A DNA stretch of 64,000 nucleotides from Botryosphaeria dothidea (Eukaryota > Ascomycota > Dothideomycetes > Botryosphaeriales > Botryosphaeriaceae): the NCBI GenBank assembly GCA_011503125.2, contig WWBZ02000007.1, forward strand, positions 868,001-932,000. Direction: 5' to 3'. Below, in pieces: positions 1-9,482 of this stretch; positions within the stretch are counted from its first letter, which is position 1; each line of letters begins with the position of its first letter. Made by a program: the position numbers and the translations under genes. Below the pieces are notes generated by a model. It was not told where the DNA came from. It did no database searches and saw nothing but the letters and a program-made list of their open reading frames with translations.

Positions 1-2560
1 TCGAGTCGAGTAAAAATGCGAGAGCCCTAAAGTTAACGGAGAGTCTCGTTAACTAAGGGGAGTAGATAACGGTTCTTTTTCGTAATACTATTCAGTTCGC
101 GATAATCCACGCAAAAACGAAGGCCGCTACCTAGCTTCTTAATAAAGAGAATAGGGGACGCAGAGGATAAGAATAAGGGCCGAATAAAACCTTTCTTAAG
201 GTTTTTATTAAGGTATTTACGTAGAGTCTTAAGCTCTAAATCGGACATTAAGTAGAGAGGACCGAATAGGGGTTTCTTGCCCTCTTCTAATAAAATCTTA
301 TAATTAATATATCGATGTAGGGGAAGCCTATCGGCCTCTTTCTTCGTAAAGAAGGGAAGAAGATAGTAGAATCGAGCGGGGATTCGTAAGCGGAGGGTTT
401 CGAGTTCTTGTTCCGGGGTTTATTATTCCGTTTTCTTAAGGTTATTAAGGTATTCTTAGATCTCCTTAATTAATACGGCGTATATCCTAGTCTTATCTCG
501 TTAGACGTAACGAGTAAGGGCGGCGTAGGATATAGTAGCGTAAGAGATCGAAGGCGAATTAGGAGGCGAGGAGGAAAGCGTAGTTATGGGTTAGCGAGTA
601 GGTAAGTAATTTGCTTAGCAAAAAGGGGAGGCGAAGGTAATCGTGTTTTTTAACTATAGGACGTATAGATTATGTCGTTCTAGCTAGGGTTTTCCTAGGA
701 TAATTAAGTATTAACCGAGCTTAGTTACTTAGAAGGTAACGAGTTCTTAATACTAATTAATATTAAGTTAAAGGTCGGCCTCGTGGGTAATTCGTCCGGC
801 GATAGATCCGTCCGCGAGTTCGAGGGATTTAGCTTAGGGTTTTTAGCGTGTAGGGATCGAATAGGATGTAATAAAGGCATTATCTACAAAAAGGGACGAG
901 GCACCAGAGTCTAACATAGCCGAAGTTTCGATTTTGTTATTAACTACTAATTTAAGGATAAGGAGCGGACGTTTCCTAAGATCTATAGCACGGGGCTATA
1001 GGGTACGGGGTTCTAAAGATAAAAACGAGAGTATTCTAAGATTTAAAGACGCGAGGGAAGTAAGAATAGAAAACTAATTCGAAGTAGAGATCGGATAAGG
1101 GCTAGGTAGGTGCCGGGGGCTACCTAGCCTTCTACGTTTTTTAATACGTAGAGGACTAACGCTGTAGGAGGTATTATCGGTTAATTTAGGGTAGTTAGTA
1201 ACGTAGGTATATACGAAGTCGTATTAAGTTTAAGCCCCTTAGCTTTAGCTTTAGGGCACTCTTTAACCTAATAGTTAGGGTTACTATAGTAGGCGTAGAG
1301 GTTATTAGCTTTCCGGTAAGCCTTTCGAGCGGTAGTATCTAGTTCTATAGGTTTACCTTAAGGAATCGAGGTTGGCGTGGGAGACGAAGGTTAGGAAGTA
1401 GTTAGTATAAAGAGAGGAGTCGAGGTAGGGATACGAGTTACGGGCATCTTTTTCTTAATTATTCGAGTATAGAGTTGGTTATCCAACGCAATACAGGTTT
1501 TAGCGAATTTTCCGAATTCTATTAGCATAGAACGTCTAATAAGAAGGTCCTTAAGATTCTCCTTAAGGCTAAGGCGGAAGTAGTAGATTTTAACTACGTT
1601 TTCTTTCTAACCGAGGGTCGTAATAAGCGAGAGAAACCGTAAGTAGTAAGCCGAGTAGGACTTGTCTTGTTTAAGTGCGAGGAGGGATCGTTCGGCCGTT
1701 GCGTAAGCGTTAGGATCGTCGAATACGGCCTTAAGAGCTTGGTAGAAGGACTTATAGTTATTAAATTCTATAGAGCCGTTCGAAGTAGAGACGTAAGGGG
1801 CAAACCAGGTATAAGCCGCATCGCGAAGATATAAACTAGCGTAGGTAATCTTAGCTATATCCGTTGTAAAGGCAGATGGGTCCGAGGTAAATTTAAGTTG
1901 AAGTTGCGTGGCGAAGTTCTAGAACCGAGTGCGTTCTCCTTTAAAGGGTTCTAGATCCGATACCTTAGGGATACGGGGACGAGGGGTAGGAGTTTCTAAA
2001 GAAGATACTATAGACGTAGTAGCCGGAGTGTTAGTAGGAAGGTTCGGGGCTAGTAGTTAGAGTCGGGCGAAGGCTTTATCTTGGCCGAAACCGTAGTAGT
2101 AAAAGATGTAAGCAACTTGGGCGTTCGTAGCATTCTTAGGGATAACTAGTAAATCGATATCGGATCTTAGGTAGGATTATCTTTCTCTAGCGTACGCCTA
2201 GCTAAGGGTAACGCGTAGGGAAACCGGGATATCTTTAGGGAAGGTAGGACGAGCATTAATAGGGATAGGGACTTGATCGAGGATTTAGAAAAGCGTCTTC
2301 CAAGGGTCGGGAGGCGGGTCGTTTCCTATTTCGAAGGCTATAGTCTTGGGCTTAGACGAGAGCTTTAGGCCTACTAGATAAGAGTCTAGTAAAATATAAT
2401 AAACGGACCTTAGAGGGCGGAGAGACGAGATAACGAAGCCGGTAAAGGCAGTAGGGGTAAAGTAATGCCGAAGTATAAGGATATAGTTTAAAGGGCGAGG
2501 GTATAAGGTGCGAAAGACGAGGGACGAGGGACGAGGGACGAGGGAGGCAAGCAAGGTCTA
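1..2560 (-). mobile_element. Ty3/gypsy LTR-retrotransposon remnant, RIP-degraded
   Basis: Remnant of a Ty3/gypsy-type element read on the minus strand. At 33-248 a short open frame carries the start of a gypsy reverse transcriptase: the conserved RFCVDYRELN block followed by the NRYLLPL stretch. Further upstream in element order (about 1480-1990), the minus strand still reads as a retrotransposon gag domain when stops are ignored, with hydrophobic and Tyr/Trp-rich runs such as AAYTWFAPYV. Gag at higher coordinates and pol at lower coordinates is the expected order for a minus-strand element. Most in-frame stops are TAG or TAA where CAG or CAA would be expected, which is the RIP signature. The element runs off the left edge, no LTR pair could be identified, and it cannot be functional. 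Confidence 0.8.
2515..2552. repeat. Short GACGAGG tandem repeat
   Basis: About four copies of a seven-base GACGAGG-type unit lie end to end, inside a minus-strand open frame (2285-2554) that has no recognisable domain. It falls at the 5' side of the gypsy remnant and may belong to its leader. Confidence 0.6.
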
Positions 2561-3049
2561 ATTTAAGGCGTACTAAGTTATACGCGAGGAATACTTATTG
2601 CTAGACTAAAGAACTAACTATAAAGCAGAGGGGCGAGCTTTATATATATAAAGAACGAACTAAAATACTAGCTTCCTAATTTATAAGCAGGTAAGTCTAG
2701 ATCTAGATTTTAAATTAACGAAGGTAAACGAGAGGTAAGGGGTCTAAGCAAGCCACGTTTATAATATAGGGTATCTTACTATTATCTTAACCCTCGGGTT
2801 TCTTTAAGGTTCCTAGATAGCTAGGATATAGTAGATCTTTAGGTCTACTTCCTTAAAGAGCGGAAGTATTATTCTATTCTTACTCTTATAGGCGTTATAC
2901 TATATAATAGAGAGAGAGCCTATATCTAATATTAACTTTCTTCTATCTCTAGGTCCGGCTACGAGGGGGCTAGTAGTATAGGCTATAAGAAGGGAGTTCC
3001 CGCGGGCTTCTCTAAGGCGTGTTATAAGCTATTAAGTCCGGTAAACCTT

Positions 3050-4450
3050 ATTTAGTTAGGAGGCGGAGAGCGGCTTAGGTCTCTTAGCCTGCCTAGTCTC
3101 CTCTTAACCGGCTCCTTCTTCCTAATTCTCTTCCTTAGTCTAACGGTTAACTAGTTAGTTTAAGACTATATTTTAGTTATTAGGGGTTCTTCCTAGTGCC
3201 TTTCTAGTACTACTAGGCGGGCCTAGGCGGCCTTAGTATAGTAGGCTCTACGTGCTAGATAGAAGTTACTCTAGGCTATATATCTTTAAGAGTAGTTTAC
3301 GTACTATATACTTTCCTTAGAGTAGTTCCTAGTATTATATATCTTACTATACTATCCGTACTTTTCCTTCTTTTTATAATAGTTAGTAATATAACCGTAG
3401 GCCTAGTACTTAAAATACTAGGTTACTATAAAGGCTACGTTATAGTACTACGCTATATAGATAGTAAAGTTAATAATAAGCCCCTTATTAATAATTTAGT
3501 TAGCGGTTTCGAGGTTTATAGTACTAAGAATAATAGCCGAGTAAGTTTTTTCCTCTAGGAGCTTCCTCTTTAGCTAGGCTAGCTTACTAATACGTAGTCC
3601 TAGATATAGAGATAGGTTCTACTTCTAGATAGTTTAGATAACTTAGAGGTCTATAGTATCGATTTCTTCTCGAGGGACGTTATATATTAGTACTAAGTAT
3701 AGCTACTAGTTAGGCCTAACTTCTTTTCCTAGTTCTATAGTCTATTTCTAGTTCTAGAGAAGGGCTATTCTAGTTACTTTATCCGGTATAAAGATTCTAA
3801 CGTCTCTACTAGGGAGCTTCTTAGTAGCAAGTACTTTCTTATACGCCTAGCTTTTTCCTACCTAGATCTTTCTAATAATTACCTTATTTAAGAGCTTAGC
3901 TATTTCTTATCTATTTACTATCTCTAGAAAGTAAAGAGTAAGTTTAGTAGTAGCTAGGGGGGTAGAGGGCTTCGGGGCTACTTAGGCTATAATTTATACT
4001 TAGCTACGAGTATTAGATATAGGTATAGAGGTAGCCTAGATACGGTTAACTATCTTTTAGACCTATTAGACCTCTTTAAGAATATTCTTAAGGCCTAGCT
4101 TCTTAGTAGTTACCTCCTAGTAGATAGTAATATAATTCTAAAAGATTATCTTAGTAATATCGAGAAAATTTTTTACCTAGCTAAAGAGGACTAAAGAGAG
4201 GCTAGCGGATATTTATAGGGCTTAGAGAAGGGTATCTACTATTTTTAAGGCTCTCTTAACGTATTCTACGCTATACTAAGTACTCTATAGTTTCTTAGAG
4301 GTATATTAGGGCTAGGTAGAGATAGTTACTAGGGGAGGCTATTCGCCTCTTCCTATATCCTCTATATTAACTACTTCGCGGCTATAGTTATCTTAAGTAC
4401 TATTTTAGAACTCGCGAAGCCTAGAAGAGTCCTTAGGGCCCTCTCCCGGC
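3050..4450 (-). pseudogene. LINE ORF1-like (CCHC zinc-knuckle) relic, heavily RIP-mutated
   Basis: No open frame survives here, but the minus strand around 3360-3440 keeps the skeleton of a retroviral-type zinc knuckle: Tyr codons stand where Cys or His would be expected, with the fixed FK, AYG and KKKEK neighbours still readable. Every needed change is a TpG-to-TpA or CpA-to-TpA transition, which is what RIP makes. Such knuckles occur in ORF1 of Tad1-like LINEs, and an ORF1-like relic is the best reading. The sequence on either side is long, low-complexity-looking debris with abundant CTAG and TATA. Limits are approximate, and the matching ORF2 is not next to it, so the copy is broken or interrupted. 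Confidence 0.45.
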
Positions 4451-5848
4451 GTCGTAGCTTAGGGTCGATTTTTTAGTATAGTTATATTTTTTCTTAAGTT
4501 TAGTATAGAGGCGCTAGTATTTCGCGATATACTAACTAAAAGGCTTATTAGTCTACTTAAGCTTATAGAGCTCTCGAAGAGCTATCTTACGACGATTAGA
4601 GTCGCTAAAGGCTTACTCTAGTAACTATAGAAGATTCTTAAAATCTTCTATAATCGATAAAGAGTCTCGTAGTAGAACGTTAATTAAGCCGTATTTCTTA
4701 ACGTATTCTCGTACTTAAGCGCTTACTTCGCCTTTAAGACGTAATATAATATATTATAGACGAGCTTAAGCTATAGGGAAGCGGTCTCTATTTACTATAA
4801 GCTTAATACGTACTACTATTCGCTAATTAAGGTATTTCTTCTTTTCTCCTTTAAAAACCGGTACGTTAGAAAGCTTTTCGCTAAGCTTTACTCTTTACTA
4901 TAAGCCTTAGTTCTAATACTAGCTCGTAGCGAAGCTAGTTCCTAGCCTTACTAATAGTTATATATAGCTAAATCCTCTAGTAGGTTACTACTATCTCTTA
5001 TAGGCCTCTAATTATCTCTTTAGTATCTTCTATATTATACGCGCGGTATTTAACTCGTTCGTAAGAGTATTAATACTATTCTAGGCGGACTAAAACTATA
5101 TTTTAAGACTTACTACGCGTTAGTACTATTCTCTTAATTAGTTAAGGAAGCGCTAGATCTAATCGCTGCCTATAGTAACGTAATCGACGAGTATCTAGGC
5201 GTCGGCGATATTAATAGAGTTAAGGCTAAGCTAGTCGAAGCCGAAGATATTATACTATTAGTATATAGTTACTAGGCTCTCGCTCTTAAGCGGTAGAGCG
5301 TATAACGAAGATCTCGTAGGTAACGAATCGTACGGATAACGATATAGCTCTCTCTAGGCGTTATCGCCTATAATATTTAGATATATTTCTAATATTATAA
5401 TAGACGGTAACGGTTGCGGTTGCGGTTACGGTTACGGTTACGGTTAGCTTCGGATACCTAGCGTAGCTTCGACTTTATAGCGAAACGGTAAGGCTCTACG
5501 TAAGGCTCGACGACGGTAACGGTAACGGTAACGAGACGTAAGCTATTCTAAAGCCTACTCCTAGCTATAAGTAAGATAGACGGTATAACCTAATATAATA
5601 AGACTCGATACTACTATAGAGAGATCGTATAAAGTACGAGAGTCTACGTATAAGCGAGAGCTATAAAGTTACGAAGTACGTAACGTTACCGCGTATATAC
5701 GCGTCTAATACCTATACGTTATTACGTATACTACCTTAATACTACTTCTTCGTTTAGCCGTTATATATAACTAGAACCTCGCCTAACTCTTAATTAATTT
5801 TAATTAATTTTAAATTAGAGCCTAGAGTAATTCGCTAGTCTAAGACGT
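4451..5848. other. RIP-degraded repeat debris without a readable gene
   Basis: About 1.4 kb with very few CpA or TpG dinucleotides and abundant TpA. I see no open frame and no recognisable motif except two hexanucleotide runs. If the two LINE insertions are removed, the DUF3435 relic should continue into the top of this stretch (from 5863 downwards on the minus strand), but I could not identify its C-terminal motifs with confidence. Confidence 0.5.
5405..5446. repeat. CGGTTG/CGGTTA hexanucleotide tandem array
   Basis: Seven hexamers in register: one CGGTAA, two CGGTTG, then four CGGTTA. A second short run of three CGGTAA units lies at 5514-5531. The two versions CGGTTG and CGGTTA differ only by a TpG-to-TpA transition, so the array appears to have been partly RIP-mutated. 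It is not a fungal telomere repeat (TTAGGG). Confidence 0.8.
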
Positions 5849-5863
5849 TAGCGAGGCTAATAG
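5849..5863. repeat. Target-site duplication, left copy (LINE A)
   Basis: The 15 bases TAGCGAGGCTAATAG occur here and again at 8987-9001. This copy directly abuts the (TAGA)n-type 3' tail of LINE A, which is where a target-site duplication should be. Confidence 0.75.
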
Positions 5864-8099
5864 ATAGATAAATTTATTTCTTTCCGATATAGCTTCCTTA
5901 CGGGTCTATACGAGGCTAGCTATCTATAGTTATTTTACTTAAGGAGGAAAATCTTATCGTCTAGTAAAAACCCCTTCTTTCTATCTAGGCCTATTTATCC
6001 CTACTAGTTCTATTTTTTCTTCTTACTAATAGCGGCTACTATAGTAGCTCTATATTCGCCTACTAGCTCTACTTCTTTAGTTCTTATTCTCGTAGTTATT
6101 CGGGTTCTAGTATTTCTAGTAGTCCTTCTAGTTTCTCTTCCTAGTTATCCTTCTAAATTAGTTTTCTAATAAAACTAAACTAACTAAGTAGCCCTAGGCG
6201 TAGAAACTAGCCTATTACTACTTTAATCTTCTTCTTTATTAAGAGAAGAAAGTAGTAGTCCGTAGTTCCTACTCTTTAGAGTATTTATATTCTACTCTAT
6301 TAAAAGTAGAAGTAGAAGAGAAGAATATACTTTAGAGTTTATCTATACTAGCCGTATAGATAGGTAGGACTAGAGTACTCTAGTACCTTACGCCTTAAGA
6401 GAAAGTCCTCTAGTCTAATATACTCTATACGTAGTAGAATAGCGAGTATACTCTATAGCTTAGATAGTTCGCTATAGATTTATCTAATTTTTAGGTTCTA
6501 CTATATACTTTAGGCTACTAGCTTATCTTATCTTTTCTAGCTAGTAGACTTTATCTATCTCTTCTTCTACTTATTTCTATATACTATACGTAGCTTCGTT
6601 CGCTCTAGAAGACTCTAGTAGATAGAGAAGTAGTAGTTAAGAAGTAAGTTTATTTTTTTTTTAAGTAGGGTTCTTCTAGTAGAACTAGTAGCGCCTCTAG
6701 TACTTAGAGTAGCCCGAGCTATCTATTTAATACTTTAGTAAGTTTTCTCTACTACTATCGCGACTAGACTATTTCTAGCTCTAATAGTCTAGGCTAGTAC
6801 TAGTTCGTCTAGGTATAGTAAGAGTAGGGAAATCTCTATCTTATACTCTAAGGTTTATATACTAGTTAACTTATACGCCCCTAAGATAATACGTAGGCAC
6901 TAGTTTTAGATCTTCTTTAGTAGCTAGATAGTTATTTTTCTCTACTCTAGGATTTTCTCTAGAGTATACTATATCTTATAGCCGTAGGTAAGGACTAGCC
7001 TTACTACGGCCGTATAGATATAACGGGCTTTAGTAAATAAGGCTTCCTAGGTAGACGCCGCGAGTCTAGAGAAAGATATATACTATTTAATTACCTTAGC
7101 TCCTATTTTCCTAATATAGAATCTCTATCTAAGCTTATTATCTACGTAGACTCCTAGAATCTTAATTATAGGCTCTAGATATCTAGTAAATCTAGGGATA
7201 CGGATCCCTACTACTATATTAAATCTCCTTAGTTTTCTTATAAAATAAATAAGATAATACTTATCGGGCGAGAAAGCTAACCCGTAGATAGCTACCTAGT
7301 GCTCGTAAATTTAATATACTCTCTCTAGTATCCTATAGTTCTATTCTATAGATCTACTAAAGATTAGGATATTAGTATTATCGACGAATCTAAGGGGAAA
7401 GGTATTACCTCTACGTAGCTATATAAGTAGATTAGAAGTAAAGAATAGGTAGAGTATCGGCGATAGTAAGGATTCCTAGGGAATCCCGGTTAAGGTCTAG
7501 TAGGAAATTATATAATTATATTTATATATAAAGTTGTAGTAGGGTTCGATATACCTATAACCTCTAGTCTCCTAAAGGTCTATCTAGGCCCCTATTCTAG
7601 TTTTTAGCCGCTTCTTATTACGGCCTTTATAGTTAGAGCCGGGCTAAACCTCTCCTACCTAAGTAATTCCTATTTACTTCTTAAGTATATATCGCCGGCG
7701 CTCTATTCTAAAAGCTCTTAGTTATTTATTCTTATTTACTTTAGCGTTAGTTTAAAGGCGAATAGTCCCGTCTCTATATATACTAATACGCGTATCCGTT
7801 CTCTCGAGCTACGTAGTAGTCTCTCCGGCTAGAACGTAATCCTACCTACTATCTAGGTATACTAAGAATTAGAGCCTAGCGAAGGGGTAAGGTCCTCGGA
7901 GCTAGTAGTAACTACTACGTACTACGCCCCGCGGGTAGCCTAGATATCGTATAGGGGCGCAACACTCTATACTTACTAGGTCTCTATTTCGCGTTACCTA
8001 TAAGGGTCTCCCTATAATAGGCCGACCGTATCTTATAGAAGGAGTAACGGACTAGATTCCACGCCGGGCGATCTACTCTACCCGCTTCTACTAACTAAG

Positions 8100-8420
8100 C
8101 TTATATCTCCTCTTATTCTAAGCTAGCCTATATTTCTAACGTATTAAGTCTCTACGCGACTAGCCTATAACTTCTCGAGAGCCTTCTCTTACCGCTAGCC
8201 TATATTATCGTTATAGGTTACGTACTCTACGCCTATTAAGACCCTCCGTTAAGTCGCCTAGACGCCCGCTTAATAGGTTCGCTAAGGGCCGTCGAAGCTA
8301 GCCTATATTTCCCTTCCCTAGAGCTTACCTATATTTCCGTCTCGTCGAGCCGACCGGTCGCATCGTACTAGGTTACGAGTACCACGCCTATTAAGACCCT
8401 CTATTAGGTCTCCTATATAC
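8100..8420. repeat. Degenerate tandem/direct repeats inside the LINE A interval
   Basis: The block GGTTACG...ACGCCTATTAAGACCCT occurs at about 8216 and again at about 8371, a spacing of about 155 bases, with four GCTAGCCTATATT-like copies (near 8113, 8196, 8300 and 8325) between and around them. The stretch from 8430 to 8520 adds three GGCCTTAA-containing copies. These are old, partly RIP-mutated repeats of unknown origin. Confidence 0.5.
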
Positions 8421-8619
8421 GTACCGGATCGGCTCTCTCAGAGAGGCCTTAACGAGTTCTCGAGGTTAGGCCTTAATAAGGGCTTCGCGGTCGGAGGCCT
8501 CGAGGCCTTAATAGGTTTCGTACCGAGGGTCTATAACACGTTAGTCTTAACAAGTTCTTAGAAAAGAGGTTCCCCTACGCCCTCGCCGCGTTCTTAGCGA
8601 TCTTAGAGCCGGTATAAGC

Positions 8620-8838
8620 CTAAGGGTATCCTATTATACGCCTAGGGCGCGTCCACATCGGCTGGCTAGATAGGCCAGCGTCGGGCCTAGCTGCGAGCCA
8701 GGTAGTCGTACGTCGGGTAGTTTTCGTATCCCAGTTTCCCCCGATGGGCCTCCCTAGATAGATGGTCGCGTTGCCTAAGCGGAGGTAGTAGGCAGCGTGG
8801 TTATGGTCGCGGTCGGCGCGTCGATGAAAAATTTTCAT
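8620..8838 (-). other. Short open frame in less RIP-mutated repeat DNA
   Basis: A 72-residue minus-strand frame rich in Arg, Thr and His (HRRADRDHNH near the start). It lies in the part of the LINE A interval that has no match to LINE B. CpA and TpG are more frequent here than in the surrounding DNA, so this patch may be a younger fragment. I do not recognise a domain and do not propose it as a gene. Confidence 0.25.
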
Positions 8839-8986
8839 CGCGTCGAAGCCGCACCCTAACAGCCTGCAATGGCGTGTTATAGACTACTAATTATTACCTC
8901 TACACTTAGCTACCCATTAGAGACTCTCCTCTAATAGATATTACTAGCCGCGGCGACGAGAACGCGTGTAGTAGGATTTCGCGGCC

Positions 8987-9001
8987 TAGCGAGGCTAATA
9001 G
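8987..9001. repeat. Target-site duplication, right copy (LINE A)
   Basis: Second copy of TAGCGAGGCTAATAG. It lies inside the readable C-terminal part of the DUF3435 relic, so it marks the insertion point of LINE A in that gene. Confidence 0.75.
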
Positions 9002-9464
9002 CTCCGTCTATAATAGTAAGCGCTATAAATATAGTAATCGGGCACCTTAACCGATCCTCTAGCACCTCTATAAGGATATAGTTAATTCTATTAGATAATT
9101 AGGTAGGCTTGTCTTAAACGTCCGGCCTTCCTCGTACTTACGTATTCTCCGGACGGTCTCGCTATTACTTGCGAAGCCTTCTCTTAAAGACGAGTTTTAA
9201 CTTCCCGCTGCGGAGCATAATAAGCTTATAATCCTTATACTTTAGTCCCTCGTTCGAGCTACGATAGGTATTCGACTTAATAATCTCGCCAGGCCGAATA
9301 CCTAGCGATCCGAAAATAATAATATAGAAAGTAAGTTGGAGGCGTTCGCGACGATGCTTAAATAAGTACTTATTATAGGCCTAGAGGAAGTAGAGAATAT
9401 CTTCGATAACCGCACACGTCGCTATCCCTTTACTTTTAGATTTTACTGATGTTAGCCCCTCGAG

Positions 9465-9482
9465 GGCAAGCTCGCGGATATA
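9465..9482. repeat. Target-site duplication, left copy (LINE B)
   Basis: The 18 bases GGCAAGCTCGCGGATATA occur here and at 11905-11922 with no mismatch, directly flanking LINE B. This copy abuts the TAGATAGATAGATA tail. Confidence 0.9.

Larger units (their letters stand above)
5864..8986 (-). mobile_element. LINE A: RIP-degraded Tad1-like non-LTR retrotransposon insertion
   Basis: Minus-strand LINE whose 3' end (5864-6010) matches the 3' end of LINE B (9483-9720) base by base apart from transitions: a short TAGA tail, the AAATTTATTTCTTT region and the downstream pyrimidine-rich block. From about 6850 to 7560 the reverse transcriptase is recognisable on the minus strand, including the GIPQ-x-S-x-LSPILY block and an FVDN motif at the catalytic site, again with CAG-to-TAG and CAA-to-TAA stops. 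A 15-bp duplication flanks 5864-8986. Homology to LINE B fades above about 7600, so the 5' part either diverges or contains a second insertion. The element interrupts the DUF3435 relic and is certainly dead. Confidence 0.7.

Noticed and set aside
2285..2554. 89-codon minus-strand open frame as an independent gene
   Set aside because: Lies in repeat DNA with a seven-base tandem array and continues as RIP-degraded element sequence.
5405..5446. Hexanucleotide array as a telomere or internal telomere remnant
   Set aside because: Units CGGTTG/CGGTTA do not match TTAGGG and are too few.
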